Origin: DATJOJ01 sp035507035
Lineage (GTDB): Bacteria > Acidobacteriota > Terriglobia > Terriglobales > Acidobacteriaceae
Length of the DNA stretch: 64,000 nt
Assembly: GCA_035507035.1 (NCBI GenBank)
Contig: DATJOJ010000068.1
Location: 1-64,000 of the forward strand
Reading direction: 5' to 3'
The position numbers and the translations under genes are program-made. Positions 8,226 through 17,809 of this stretch are shown one piece after another. The notes below the pieces were generated by a model. That model was given only the letters and a program-made list of their open reading frames with translations. It had not been told where the DNA came from and searched no databases. Each line of letters begins with the position of its first letter. Within the stretch, counting starts at the first letter, position 1.

Positions 8226-10019
8226 ATGTCTCGCTCGCTTCTGTGGTTCACCTTAAGCCTGGCGTTATTCTTTTCTCTTCCCGTTTTGGCCCAAAGAGGA
8301 GGCGGGGGTGGTCGTGGCGCAAGTGGCGCATCCGCTCCTCAAGGCTCGCACGTCGATCCGCTGGCGGTGAGCCCAGGTCTGCCAACCACACCAAACGTCC
8401 ATCATGCCAGTGAAGAGGGCAAGCTGGAATTTCACAGCCAAACCGTGTTGGTGGAAGTGCCCACGGTGGTCACGGAGAAGTCCGGCGCGCACGTGCACAA
8501 TTTGACTAAAGAGAAATTCCACGTGTTTGAGAACGGCAAAGAACAGAAGATCGCGAGCCTGGAAGAAATTGTGACCAGCTCGGCGCCACCGACCGTGCCT
8601 GCGAAGCAACCCGGAGTCTTCACCAATGTGGTCACAAGCAAGGAGGCGCGAAATGTCACGCTCGTTGCCTTGGACACGGTGAATACGCCCTTCCTCGACC
8701 AGGCTTACGGCCGCCAGCAGTTAGTAAAGTTTCTGGCGAACAACGTCGACCCCAAGCAGCCGATTGGCATGGTGATGATTACCAGCAAAGGGCTGAAGGT
8801 AGTGCAGTCGCTGTCGTCGGATCCTGGTGCGCTAGTGAACATTTTGAAGAAGCTTAGCGGCGAGATCACCGATATGGAGATGATCGACACCGACACGCGC
8901 GCGACAGCAGCGTCGCTTGCCGGGACTACGGCGCCCGTGTCCGATCTCAATGGAGGACTTTTTCAACCGCTGTCACCAAGCGTGACAAGCGGGGTTCTCG
9001 GAGATTTTGTTTCGAACGGCGATGTACTATACGCGCAATTCCGGCAGGAAAATGCGATCGAAACGACGATGCAAGCTTTCTTGGGGATCGCGTGGACGCT
9101 TTCCGGCGTGGAAGGACGCAAGACGCTGCTTTGGGCAACGGGCGGATTTCCCTTCTACATGGATTCTCCGGATGCGATACCGATACCGGGCGGGCGGCTC
9201 ACCATCCTTTATGAGCGCGCGATGCAGGCTTTGAACGATGCGCAGGTGGTGATTTATCCGGTGGATGTTCGTGGGCTGGTTAACAACTCACCGATCGCGG
9301 ACGGGAAAGCGAGAAGAGGGGGGACGAACATTCAGTTCACGCAACGCGCGTGGCTGCAGCAGGAGACGCTTGATACGCTCGTGCAATTTGCCGAGATGAC
9401 CGGCGGCCGCGCGTTCTATAACACGAACGACGTCGCCGGCAGCTTCAAGAAGGCGATGGACGATGCCTCGTCGTATTACATGCTTACGTATTACATGGAT
9501 ACCAAGAATCAAAAGTCGGGATGGCGGAAATTAAATGTCAAGGTGGATGACAAGGATGTGGAAGTGCGCTCGCGTACCGGCTTTTTGGTGACCAATATCA
9601 CGATGAATCCGCAAATCACGCAGCAAGCCGACATGAACTACGCGGCGACGGCTCCGTTTGATGCGACCGGGATTCCGATGGAGATGCGTTGGCGCGGGCA
9701 AGTCGCCGAGGGGGATAAAAGGCGTGTGGGATTCGGGCTGCAGATTCCGACCGATGGCGTGACCATTCAAGGGGACCAGAACATCTTCGATTTGGATTTC
9801 TTGGCGGTTGCAACGAAAGATGGCAGCACAGTAGCAAGCGTCGGACAACCGGCCAAGGGAGCGCTATCGCCGGAAAATCTCGCCAAAGTGAAAGCTTCCG
9901 GTGTGCTTTATTCGAACTCATTCGTGCTGCCGCCGGGCAGTTATCAGGTGCGTGTGCTGGTGCGCGACAACCTTAGCGGCAAGATGGGAAGCGTAACGGC
10001 GCCGCTGACGGTGGATTAA
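8226..10019 (+). CDS. Secreted VWFA-related acidobacterial protein
   Basis: About 597 residues. I start at ATG 8226, which gives the signal peptide MSRSLLWFTLSLALFFSLPVLAQ and has CAGGAG upstream; the longer in-frame extension runs into rimP. A Gly-rich stretch follows the signal. The section LVEVPTVVTEKSGAHVHNLT, then FHVFENGKEQKIASL, is the typical start of the VWFA-related Acidobacterial domain (TIGR03436), where a beta-sandwich precedes a von Willebrand A fold. The A-like part shows NVTLVALDTVNTPFLDQ, GRKTLLWATGGFPF and QVVIYPVDVRGL. The C-terminal third looks like another beta-rich module. Such proteins are very numerous in Acidobacteria; partners are unknown. Confidence 0.88.
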   Translation: MSRSLLWFTLSLALFFSLPVLAQRGGGGGRGASGASAPQGSHVDPLAVSPGLPTTPNVHHASEEGKLEFHSQTVLVEVPTVVTEKSGAHVHNLTKEKFHVFENGKEQKIASLEEIVTSSAPPTVPAKQPGVFTNVVTSKEARNVTLVALDTVNTPFLDQAYGRQQLVKFLANNVDPKQPIGMVMITSKGLKVVQSLSSDPGALVNILKKLSGEITDMEMIDTDTRATAASLAGTTAPVSDLNGGLFQPLSPSVTSGVLGDFVSNGDVLYAQFRQENAIETTMQAFLGIAWTLSGVEGRKTLLWATGGFPFYMDSPDAIPIPGGRLTILYERAMQALNDAQVVIYPVDVRGLVNNSPIADGKARRGGTNIQFTQRAWLQQETLDTLVQFAEMTGGRAFYNTNDVAGSFKKAMDDASSYYMLTYYMDTKNQKSGWRKLNVKVDDKDVEVRSRTGFLVTNITMNPQITQQADMNYAATAPFDATGIPMEMRWRGQVAEGDKRRVGFGLQIPTDGVTIQGDQNIFDLDFLAVATKDGSTVASVGQPAKGALSPENLAKVKASGVLYSNSFVLPPGSYQVRVLVRDNLSGKMGSVTAPLTVD

Positions 10020-10160
10020 GGCGGGTTAACAAAAACTGATCACAATAGCTTGTATTTCCGCGTCTAGTCGTTGAAATTTTCCTTCGGCCGTTGTCGATTT
10101 GTCGGTTTGCCATTCGCCATAGTTGTGAGGCGGAAAATTTTCCACCAGGAGATCACAACA

Positions 10161-10850
10161 ATGCGTTCACAGAGAACTTCAAGGATGTCGCTCCATTCCA
10201 TCGTTTCAATATTTGCGTTTGCGCTGATAGCAGGAGCTTGCATGGCGGAACCCAAACCCGCTGCAGCAGACATCCCCTACGACCAGCTCCCGAAACTGTT
10301 CGACGCTTCTGTGCCACGCGATCTGCAGATGGCAATCGCGCTGAGTGCGGGCCCAGAAGAAATAAGAGACAAGGCGACCGTTTATGTTCTTGGCCCCAAA
10401 GGCTTCGAAAAAGCTCGCGAGGGCACCAACGGCGTGAGCTGTCTGGTGACCCGGCATTTCGCCTCGCCTGCCGAAACGACCATCGAACCGATGTGCTACG
10501 ACGCGGAAGGCAGCCGGACTTTGTTGGTCGCCGACCTGTACGCGGAACAGCTCCGCTCCAAAGGTACCTCTGACGACGAGATCAGGACGGAAGTCGCGAA
10601 TGGTTACAAAGCTGGCCGGTTTAAAGCGCCCAGCAAGCCGGGAATCCGCTACATGCTGTCGAGCGACAACCGCCTGGGGCCAACTCGCGACCACAAAACC
10701 ATCCATATTCCCCCGCACTTTATGTTTTATGCGGCATATATGACGGGAAAAGATTTTGGATTTGATTCTGATTCGGCCGCACCTTTTCTTGTGCAGCCAG
10801 GAAGACCGGATACCACGATCATCGTGTTCCCCGATCCAAACTTGAAGTAA
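10161..10850 (+). CDS. Exported protein of unknown function, possible lipoprotein
   Basis: A 229-residue protein. The ATG at 10161 is preceded by AGGAG and starts an export signal ending LIAGACMAEPKPA; the Cys gives a weak lipobox (AGA-C), so either lipidation or ordinary signal cleavage is possible. The mature part has no motif I can name; it contains ATVYVLGPKGFEKAREG and, near the end, DHKTIHIPPHFMFYAAYMTG. I do not recognise the family. It is monocistronic, flanked by the VWFA-related gene and guaB, both on the same strand. Confidence 0.72.
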   Translation: MRSQRTSRMSLHSIVSIFAFALIAGACMAEPKPAAADIPYDQLPKLFDASVPRDLQMAIALSAGPEEIRDKATVYVLGPKGFEKAREGTNGVSCLVTRHFASPAETTIEPMCYDAEGSRTLLVADLYAEQLRSKGTSDDEIRTEVANGYKAGRFKAPSKPGIRYMLSSDNRLGPTRDHKTIHIPPHFMFYAAYMTGKDFGFDSDSAAPFLVQPGRPDTTIIVFPDPNLK

Positions 10851-10926
10851 TAACGGCGGAGGTCATTCTTCCTACACGAGTGCTGCTGAATCCCTGTCCA
10901 GCGCGCTGCACGATTGGTGTGCGCAT

Positions 10927-10955
10927 TTGCCCAATCCCGCCAGCCTCTCTAAAAT
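10927..10955 (+). promoter_or_regulatory. Promoter of guaB
   Basis: TTGCCC (10927-10932), a 17-base spacer and TAAAAT (10950-10955) lie 30 bases before the guaB ATG. A purine-rich GAGAG follows as ribosome binding site. Confidence 0.6.
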
Positions 10956-10985
10956 GGAGACTTACCCCTTCAGCAGAGAGAAATT

Positions 10986-12497
10986 ATGATTCATTTTCCC
11001 GTTCCTGAGGCGCTTACCTTCGATGACGTGTTGCTGCTGCCCGCCCGCTCCGACGTGGTTCCTGCCACGGTCAATACGCAGACCCAGCTCACGCGCAATA
11101 TCCGTTTGAACATTCCGATCATCAGCGCCGCCATGGACACGGTGACCGAGTCGCACATGGCGATTGGATTGGCGCAGCAAGGCGGGCTGGGCGTAATTCA
11201 CCGCAATCTCACGATTGAACAGCAAGCCAACGAAGTCGATAAAGTAAAGCGCTCGGAGAGCGGCATGATTGTCGATCCGGTGACGATGTCGCCGGACGCG
11301 AAGGTTTCCGATGCGCTCGACGTCATGCGCAAATACAAGATTTCCGGCGTGCCGATTACAAAAAGTGGCAAACTGGTCGGCATCCTCACCAACCGCGACC
11401 TGCGTTTCGAGACCCGCTTCGATATTCCCATCAGCAAAGTGATGACGAAGGAAGATCTGATCACGGTTCCGGTTGGAACCACGCTGGAAGAAGCGGAAAA
11501 AATTCTGCACAAGCATCGAGTCGAGAAGTTGCTGGTGGTGGACGACAAGTACAACCTGAAGGGTTTGATCACGGTCAAAGACATCCAGAAAAAGCTGAAA
11601 TATCCCAATGCGGCGAAGGATTCTCACGGAAGGTTGCGCGTGGGCGCAGCGATTGGAGCCACGGGAGATTTTCTGGAGCGGGCGCAAGAGATGGCCAAAG
11701 CCAAGGTGGACCTGCTGGCCATCGATAGCGCGCACGGGCATTCCACGCGTGTGCTCGATGCGGTGAAGAAAGTAAAGTCGAAGCTGCCGGACGTGGATTT
11801 GATTGCCGGCAATGTAGCAACCTTTGATGGCGCTTGCGAACTGACCCGCGCTGGAGTGGATGGAATAAAAGTCGGCATCGGACCGGGATCGATCTGTACC
11901 ACGCGCATCGTAACGGGCGCCGGCGTTCCGCAAATCACGGCGATTGCCGAAGCGTACCGCGCCACGAAGGATTCGAACGTCGCGGTCATCGCCGATGGCG
12001 GCATCAAGTATTCCGGCGATATCACCAAGGCGCTCGCGGCCGGGGCGTCGGCAGTGATGATCGGATCGATGTTTGCCGGAACGGACGAAAGTCCGGGCGA
12101 CCTGATCCTCTACCAAGGGCGGACGTTCAAATCGTATCGCGGCATGGGATCGCTGGGCGCGATGGCGACCGGAAGCGGCTCAACCGAGCGCTACTTCCAA
12201 GATACGAATGATGACGCCTCGGCGGCTATGCCTGCGCTGGGAGAAGACTCCAACCGCCTGGCCAAGCTGGTTCCGGAAGGAATTGAGGGACGAGTTCCCT
12301 ACCGCGGATCGGTTTCGATGATCGTGTATCAGATGGTGGGCGGGGTGAAATCGGGCATGGGATATTGCGGCTGCGGCAGCATTCCCGAACTGCAGCAGAG
12401 AGGCCGGTTCGTGCGCGTCAGCGCGGCCGGATTGCGCGAAGGCCACGTGCACGATGTAATGATCACTCGCGAAGCCCCGAATTATGCGGTGGAGTAA
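10986..12497 (+). CDS. guaB: IMP dehydrogenase
   Basis: Converts IMP to XMP with NAD, the committed step of GMP synthesis. The 503-residue protein has the TIM barrel interrupted by two CBS domains (about residues 95-210, for example VTMSPDAKVSDALDVM and VGTTLEEAEKIL). The catalytic loop is GPGSICTTR, with the active-site Cys near residue 305, followed by DGGIKYSGDITKALAAGA and the flap RGMGSLGAM. GRVPYRGS near the C-terminus also fits. It stands alone, with a good promoter 30 bases upstream and a repeat unit downstream. Confidence 0.98.
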   Translation: MIHFPVPEALTFDDVLLLPARSDVVPATVNTQTQLTRNIRLNIPIISAAMDTVTESHMAIGLAQQGGLGVIHRNLTIEQQANEVDKVKRSESGMIVDPVTMSPDAKVSDALDVMRKYKISGVPITKSGKLVGILTNRDLRFETRFDIPISKVMTKEDLITVPVGTTLEEAEKILHKHRVEKLLVVDDKYNLKGLITVKDIQKKLKYPNAAKDSHGRLRVGAAIGATGDFLERAQEMAKAKVDLLAIDSAHGHSTRVLDAVKKVKSKLPDVDLIAGNVATFDGACELTRAGVDGIKVGIGPGSICTTRIVTGAGVPQITAIAEAYRATKDSNVAVIADGGIKYSGDITKALAAGASAVMIGSMFAGTDESPGDLILYQGRTFKSYRGMGSLGAMATGSGSTERYFQDTNDDASAAMPALGEDSNRLAKLVPEGIEGRVPYRGSVSMIVYQMVGGVKSGMGYCGCGSIPELQQRGRFVRVSAAGLREGHVHDVMITREAPNYAVE

Positions 12498-12561
12498 CGC
12501 GGAGGCGAGCCAAACGCGCGGTTGTCTGTCGCAAACACCGCGACCGGTCGCGCGGCTCGCT

Positions 12562-12602
12562 CAGATCCTTCGCGGCGCAAAAGAGGCTTGCTCAGGATGA
12601 CA
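12562..12602. repeat. Dispersed repeat family C, copy downstream of guaB
   Basis: A unit starting AGATCCTTCGCGGC and ending GCTCAGGATGACAA, comparable with those at 329-372 and 23440-23482. It lies between guaB and the VanZ-like gene. Confidence 0.5.
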
Positions 12603-12627
12603 AATTAAGGGCTGTGGACACCTGCCG

Positions 12628-13107
12628 TTGACTCCCGCACAAAAGGAAGTTCTCAAGGTCTGGATCGCTGCCGGCTTATGGCTGGCGGTGATCGCGATTG
12701 AGTCGACTGCATGGCTCTCGGCGGAAAATACCAGCCGCTTTCTTTACCCGATTTTCCATTTCCTGTTCGGCTTGTCGCGGGCCGAATTTCGCATCTGGCA
12801 CATCATCATTCGTAAGCTTGGGCACTTCGTGGGATACTTCATCCTCAGCGTGCTGCTCTTCCGCGCCTGGCGGGTGACTTTGCCGCTGCAAAGTGCAGCT
12901 CGTTGGGCAATGCGCTGGGCTGCGGCGGCATTTTTCATGACCGCACTGGTGGCCAGCCTGGATGAATTCCATCAGAGCTTCATTCCTACGCGGACCGCGC
13001 GCGTGACCGACGTGCTGCTCGATAGTTTCGCCGCACTGGTGGCACAGATCGTGATCTTTTGGCTGAGCCGACGAAATCGCGCGAGGATGAGCGCAGCGGC
13101 ACACTAG
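12628..13107 (+). CDS. VanZ-like family membrane protein
   Basis: A 159-residue integral membrane protein. Four hydrophobic segments are visible: about residues 10-30, 66-84 (LGHFVGYFILSVLLFRAW), 100-112 and 128-145. The VanZ-family motifs are present: RKLGHFVGYF after a first helix, then DEFHQSFIPTRTARVTDVLLDS. The family name comes from teicoplanin-resistance VanZ, but most members have no proven role. The start is a TTG at 12628 and is uncertain; a GTG at 12658 is a shorter option. It is separated from guaB by a repeat unit. Confidence 0.82.
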   Translation: MTPAQKEVLKVWIAAGLWLAVIAIESTAWLSAENTSRFLYPIFHFLFGLSRAEFRIWHIIIRKLGHFVGYFILSVLLFRAWRVTLPLQSAARWAMRWAAAAFFMTALVASLDEFHQSFIPTRTARVTDVLLDSFAALVAQIVIFWLSRRNRARMSAAAH

Positions 13108-13128
13108 AGCGGAGCGGTTGGTTAAGGA

Positions 13129-13620
13129 TCAGTAGAGCGCGTCGTACTTGGTCACATCCCAGGAACCGCCATCGTTTTCCAGAGTCACCGAAAATAACTC
13201 TTTATATGTGGCATTCTGTCCGGGAGCGGTGCGGCGCTTGCCGCGGTAGTGGAGAATTCGCAGCGGCGGAGCGTCCTCCCAATCCACCAATTTCCAGGAA
13301 AGCAGCGGATGCTTGGCTTCCGAATCGCAGATGAATGCAGCGTATTTCCTGCGGTAATCCTTCTCCCATTTTGCGAGTTCGTCTTTGCAGTGACCGTCGC
13401 GCATGGCATCGAGATAATGGGACGCAGCCCGCTCAGAGGTCCGGTCGCGTAGCGGATTGAGTTCGATTGAGTTTGGCACACCCGAGAGCGGATCGACGTC
13501 GTCGGATCTTGCCAGCACTGGCCCTTGATTATTCAGCCACATGAGGTAGCCGAAAAACACCGCCAGCAGCAGCGCGCCTGCACTGATGGCAATGGCGATT
13601 TGTGTGCGGGAGAAATCCAT
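13129..13620 (-). CDS. Hypothetical single-pass membrane protein
   Basis: 163 residues. Residues 7-29 (QIAIAISAGALLLAVFFGYLMWL) form one transmembrane helix or uncleaved signal anchor. The rest is soluble, with two Cys (DGHCKDEL and AFICDSEA) and the end SVTLENDGGSWDVTKYDALY, reminiscent of small NTF2-like or DUF-type exported domains. I do not recognise the family. It faces the VanZ-like gene tail to tail with 21 bases between stops. There is no strong ribosome binding site before the ATG. Confidence 0.65.
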   Translation of the reverse strand: MDFSRTQIAIAISAGALLLAVFFGYLMWLNNQGPVLARSDDVDPLSGVPNSIELNPLRDRTSERAASHYLDAMRDGHCKDELAKWEKDYRRKYAAFICDSEAKHPLLSWKLVDWEDAPPLRILHYRGKRRTAPGQNATYKELFSVTLENDGGSWDVTKYDALY

Positions 13621-13794
13621 CTGAAAAGAAGTGTAGCTCTGTGGAAAATGACGGCTAGATTACTGCGGTGACTAGCGGGAGGACATGTACGAGTGGAGCG
13701 AATCGGCCGGGGCCCCACATCCTCGTCGAACTGCGCTTGACCGGCCAGCCGAGGGCGGCGCTCAGGGCAGCCGAGGGCGGCTGTCCCCACATGG

Positions 13795-14202
13795 TTACTG
13801 CGCCAGCGTGATCGCCTGGTTGCCGCCGTTGCAGTTCTGTTGCGGATCGTAAGTGGCCGAGCCGGAAAGCTCGCCCTTGGCGGCGCGGAAATAGAGAATC
13901 TTTCCCTTCACTTTTTGCGGCAATCCTTTGAACTGAGTCTTTCCGTCAACATTGGTTGCAGCTTCGAGATCGAGGCGATGAAAGCCGCCGAATCCGTACT
14001 CGATGTGGACCTTGATTCGCGCGTCATAGACCGGAGCACCCTTTGGATCGGTGACAGTGAAAGCAACCGAGCAGGGGCCGGCGTCACCATCCATGATGGG
14101 GACTTGATGAGGGTCGGGAAGGTTCTGGTTTTGTGCGGACAAAAGGCTGATGAATGCGAACAACGCAAACCCACAAGCGAAGCGACTGAAGTGGCGGATC
14201 AT
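13795..14202 (-). CDS. Small secreted protein with carboxypeptidase-regulatory-like fold
   Basis: 135 residues. The ATG at 14202 has GAGGG eight bases upstream and begins a signal peptide (MIRHFSRFACGFALFAFISL then LSAQ). The mature part contains CSVAFTVTDPKGAPVYDARI, then HIEYGFGGFHRLDLEAATN and DGKTQFKGLPQ. This pattern (new strand, VTDPKGAPV, then TN-DGKTQFKGLP) resembles a transthyretin-like or carboxypeptidase-regulatory domain that adds a beta-sandwich to secreted proteins. Two Cys (GPCSV and QNCNGG) could form a disulfide. The specific role is unknown. Confidence 0.72.
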   Translation of the reverse strand: MIRHFSRFACGFALFAFISLLSAQNQNLPDPHQVPIMDGDAGPCSVAFTVTDPKGAPVYDARIKVHIEYGFGGFHRLDLEAATNVDGKTQFKGLPQKVKGKILYFRAAKGELSGSATYDPQQNCNGGNQAITLAQ

Positions 14203-14293
14203 GAAATGTTCCCTCAACAAACAATATACCGTGATCCGATCCGCGCCGAGGCGCCAGTGCCTCCCACGCTTTCGCATAGAACTTCAAAACCTT

Positions 14294-14366
14294 GCCACGG
14301 GTTTTCACGGATTAAACAGATCGTCATTGATTTATCTGCGTTGATTCGCGTAAATCTGTGGCGGCG
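14294..14366. repeat. ACGGATT-family inverted repeat upstream of a small secreted gene
   Basis: Starting GCCACGGGTTTTCACGGATT and ending near AAATCTGTGGCGGC, the two ends are imperfect inverted copies of each other and of units at 37798, 38401 and 39217. The unit lies in the 238-base gap between clpC and the secreted gene. Confidence 0.55.
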
Positions 14367-14440
14367 TGGCACTGTTCCTGCCAAAAGCAAAAGCCGCCAG
14401 CGTTTGGCTGACGGCTGATGGCTGAAAAGCCTACAGCTAA

Positions 14441-16888
14441 CTAGCTGCTCTCATATAGCAGAACGCCTTCGGCTTTCTCCGAATCGACCGGGCGGTAGAA
14501 CAACTTGTTGCCGTCGAGGAAGACCTCGATGAACGCCGGCCGTGTGGTGATGGTGCCCTGAATCAAAGCTTCCGAAAGCGGGTCTTCAATATACTTCTGC
14601 AACGCCCGGCGCAACGGACGAGCGCCATAGCTGCGGTCGCCGAGCGTCTGGCTGAGAATCCACTTCTTGGCTTCGTCAGTGACGGTTACCGTGATTGATT
14701 TCTGCGCCAGGTTCGCATTGAGCTGCGTGACCATGAGTTCGAGAATCTGGATGAGATCGGTTTCACTCAGGGCCGCGAACAGGATGATTTCATCGAGCCG
14801 GTTCAGGAATTCGGGGTTAAAGGTTCGCTTAACCTCGTTCATTACCAGGTCGTGGATTTTTTCCGAGACCATCTCTTCCTTGCTCGACTGGAAGCCCAGG
14901 CCTTCGCGCTTCATCAGGTGCCGAGCGCCGATGTTCGAGGTCATGATCAAGATGGTGTTCTTGAAGTCGACGGTGTTGCCCAAACCATCGGTGAGCTGTC
15001 CGTCTTCAAACACTTGAAGCAGGATGTTGAACACATCCGGGTGCGCCTTTTCGACTTCATCCAGCAGCACGACCGAATATGGGGCGCGCTTCACACGCTC
15101 AGTGAGCTGTCCGCCCTCTTCGTAGCCGACGTATCCCGGAGGCGAACCGATCAGCTTCGAGACCGAATGCTTCTCCATGAATTCGGACATGTCGAAGCGG
15201 ATCAGCGATTTTTCCGTTCCGAACATGAACTGCGCCAGGGTGCGGGCGACTTCAGTCTTGCCAACGCCGGTCGGTCCGAGGAACAGGAATGAGCCAATGG
15301 GACGGTTCGGGCTCTTGAGGCCGGCGCGCGAACGGCGAATCGCGCGGGCCAAAGCGACGATCGCTTTGTCCTGCGAGATGATGCGCTTGTGCAGCTCTTC
15401 TTCGATGCGCAGCAGCTTTTGCGATTCTTCTTCTTTGATCGAGGTGATGGGAACGCCGGTCCAGCGCGAAACCACGTCCTCGATGTCCTCCCGACCGACA
15501 ACGCCGGTGGAGGATTCATCGAGGTGATATTTTTCGCGAAGAGCGCGCAGGTTTTCGCGCTCTTTGCGTTCTTCATCCGAGTAGAAGCGCGCTTTCTCGA
15601 ACTCGTGGTTCGCGATGGCGTTCTCCATACGGTGGACGATGAACTTGATGCGCTTCTGGACTTCGGTGATCTCTTCCGGCAGCGAAGTCTGGCGCAGTTT
15701 TACGCGCGCGCCGGCTTCGTCGACCAGATCGATGGCCTTGTCCGGCAGGAAGCGGTCGGGAATGTAGCGGTTCGAGTGCGATACGGCAAAGTTGATCGCG
15801 TCGTCGGTGTAAGTGACCGCGTGAAACTTTTCGTAACGGTCTTTAATCCCGAACAAAATCTTGGTCGCGTCACCTTCGTTCGGCGGCGGAACTTTAACGG
15901 CCTGGAAACGGCGCTCCAACGAACGATCTTTTTCGATCGACTTGCGATATTCGCCAGGAGTGGTTGCTCCGATGCACTGAATTTCGCCGCGGGAAAGGGC
16001 TGGCTTCAAGATGTTGGCCGCGTCGAGTGAACCTTCGGCCGAACCAGCGCCAACCAGCGTGTGCAGCTCATCGATGAAGATGATGGAATTCTGCGACTCC
16101 ATCAATTCCTTCATGATGGTCTTGAGCCGCTCTTCGAACTGGCCGCGATATTTGGTGCCGGCAACAATCAACGAAAGATCGAGAGCAAGAATGCGCTTGT
16201 CAGCTAAGAACGACGGCACTTCGCCGTCAGCAATACGCTGCGCCAAACCTTCGACGATGGCGGTTTTGCCCACGCCCGGCTCACCGATCAGCACCGGGTT
16301 GTTTTTGGTGCGGCGGCAAAGAATCTGAATGACGCGCTCGAGTTCGCCTTCGCGGCCGACCAGCGGATCAAGCTGCGAATCCATCGCGGCCTGGGTCAGA
16401 TCACGGGAGAACTCACTCAATAAAGAAGACTCGCGCTGGCGTTGCGGCTGAGCTTTCTCCTGGCTGGTGCGAGCCAACTCCTCGCGAATCGAGGAAAGCC
16501 GCAGGCCGCGCTCGTGCAAAATCTCAGCGGCGAAGCACTTCTCTTCTCTTAGTAAACCCAAAAGCAAGTGCTCGGTGCCGATGTGCTTGTGCGAGAGCCG
16601 CTCCGCCTCTTCCGCGGCATAGGCGAGCACCCGCTTGCACTCATTGCTCAGAGGGAGATCGACCGAGGTCGAAACCTTCTCGCGAATGGTGGTGTGACCC
16701 TCGATCTGCTTCCGGATCGACTCCACCGAAGCGTGGGAGCGCAAAAAGCGGTTGGTCAGGGCCTTATCTTCGCGCAAAAGTCCCAGCAACAGATGTTCTG
16801 TTTCAATGTAAGGAGAACCAAATTGGCTGGCTTCGTAGCGCGCAAAAAAGATCACGCGCCTGGCTTTCTCCGTGTAACGCTCAAACAT
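14441..16888 (-). CDS. clpC: ATP-dependent Clp protease ATP-binding subunit ClpC
   Basis: AAA+ unfoldase that feeds substrates to ClpP; 815 residues. It has a duplicated Clp_N domain (residues 1-145), AAA1 with Walker A GEPGVGKTA and Walker B IIFIDELHTL, a UVR-like coiled middle (ENAIANHEFEKARFYSDEER) that distinguishes ClpC from ClpA/B, and AAA2 with GPTGVGKTE and VVLLDEVEKAH. The C-terminal ClpB_D2-small domain ends near GARPLRRALQKYIEDPL. A GF-type loop (GLGFQSS) fits contact with ClpP. No ctsR or mcsAB genes are adjacent, so regulation differs from Bacillus. The gene has a 231-base upstream gap without another clear gene. Confidence 0.97.
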   Translation of the reverse strand: MFERYTEKARRVIFFARYEASQFGSPYIETEHLLLGLLREDKALTNRFLRSHASVESIRKQIEGHTTIREKVSTSVDLPLSNECKRVLAYAAEEAERLSHKHIGTEHLLLGLLREEKCFAAEILHERGLRLSSIREELARTSQEKAQPQRQRESSLLSEFSRDLTQAAMDSQLDPLVGREGELERVIQILCRRTKNNPVLIGEPGVGKTAIVEGLAQRIADGEVPSFLADKRILALDLSLIVAGTKYRGQFEERLKTIMKELMESQNSIIFIDELHTLVGAGSAEGSLDAANILKPALSRGEIQCIGATTPGEYRKSIEKDRSLERRFQAVKVPPPNEGDATKILFGIKDRYEKFHAVTYTDDAINFAVSHSNRYIPDRFLPDKAIDLVDEAGARVKLRQTSLPEEITEVQKRIKFIVHRMENAIANHEFEKARFYSDEERKERENLRALREKYHLDESSTGVVGREDIEDVVSRWTGVPITSIKEEESQKLLRIEEELHKRIISQDKAIVALARAIRRSRAGLKSPNRPIGSFLFLGPTGVGKTEVARTLAQFMFGTEKSLIRFDMSEFMEKHSVSKLIGSPPGYVGYEEGGQLTERVKRAPYSVVLLDEVEKAHPDVFNILLQVFEDGQLTDGLGNTVDFKNTILIMTSNIGARHLMKREGLGFQSSKEEMVSEKIHDLVMNEVKRTFNPEFLNRLDEIILFAALSETDLIQILELMVTQLNANLAQKSITVTVTDEAKKWILSQTLGDRSYGARPLRRALQKYIEDPLSEALIQGTITTRPAFIEVFLDGNKLFYRPVDSEKAEGVLLYESS

Positions 16889-17119
16889 ATAGCCCTACCC
16901 CCCTGGAGCTCGCGAAGAGAATGGATTCAGTACTCGATCTCTTGGAACTCTGGCCCATGTTGCCGATGCAATCAGTCTGCCAGAACTCATACTGGTTTGA
17001 TGCAGAGTTCGTTCCCATGCAAACCGACTGACCGCAAGACATTGCAACTTCGTGCATACCGTGTTGCACTTCAACTTATCATTCCGGCTCTCTCTCTCCA
17101 AGTCAATGAGCACGACGTG

Positions 17120-17809
17120 CTATACCGGAAGTACCTCCGGTGCTACCTCTTCGACCCGTCCGTTCTGCAACCGTAACACGCGATCGCAGCGGCGGGCAAA
17201 ACCCAAGTTGTGTGTGGCAATCAACGAAGTTAACTGGCGCTCCCGATGCAGCCGGGAAATCAAATCGAAAACTGCGTCGGCAGTGCGGCCATCGAGATCG
17301 CCGGTCGGCTCATCCGCCAATAAAAGCTTCGGCTTGGTGATCAAAGCCCTGGCTAAGGCCACTCGCTGTTGCTCGCCGCCAGAAAGTTCTCCCGAGCGGT
17401 GATGAGCGCGTTGCGCCAAGCCTACTTCTTTCAGCCACTGGAAAGCCTCGGCTCGCGCCTCGGGCTGAGCATCGCCTCGCAGCAGGAGCGGCATGGCCAC
17501 GTTCTCGACTGCCGTAAACTCCGGCAGGAGGTAGTGAAACTGCCAGACAAAACCAATCTCGCGATTGCGGAAGTCCGCCGCTTGATCCTCGGAAAGCGAA
17601 GTCAGCCGCAGATTGGCGCAGTATACGTCACCTTGCGATGCCCGATCAAGCGCTCCCAAAATGTGCAGCAGCGTACTCTTGCCTGACCCGGATTCGCCCA
17701 CAATGGCGAGCATTTCACCTTGCGAAACCTGGAACGATAAGTTGTCAAAGAGCACCAAATCCGACTCGCCGGACCGGAAAGCCTTTCGCAGGCCTTCAAC
17801 CCGCAACAT
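17120..17809 (-). CDS. lolD: Lipoprotein-releasing ABC transporter ATPase, LolD-like
   Basis: ATPase of the LolCDE/MacB-type complex that detaches lipoproteins from the inner membrane for transfer to the outer membrane. About 229 residues. Walker A GESGSGKST, Q-loop VWQFHYLLPEF, signature LSGGEQQRVALARA, Walker B LLLADEPTGDLD and H-loop ATHN are all present. It follows the permease gene by 228 bases in the same orientation. I place the start at ATG 17809 by family length; a TTG at 17830 preceded by GGGGAG is an alternative. It ends at the gap before clpC. Confidence 0.92.
   Translation of the reverse strand: MLRVEGLRKAFRSGESDLVLFDNLSFQVSQGEMLAIVGESGSGKSTLLHILGALDRASQGDVYCANLRLTSLSEDQAADFRNREIGFVWQFHYLLPEFTAVENVAMPLLLRGDAQPEARAEAFQWLKEVGLAQRAHHRSGELSGGEQQRVALARALITKPKLLLADEPTGDLDGRTADAVFDLISRLHRERQLTSLIATHNLGFARRCDRVLRLQNGRVEEVAPEVLPV

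Noticed and set aside
10962..12116. 384-residue minus-strand ORF opposite guaB
   Set aside because: Antisense to IMP dehydrogenase, no recognisable motif.
16881..17069. 62-residue ORF overlapping the clpC start by eight bases
   Set aside because: Could be a coupled leader ORF, but its Ser/Cys/Met-rich sequence and GTG start give no support; left out as a gene.
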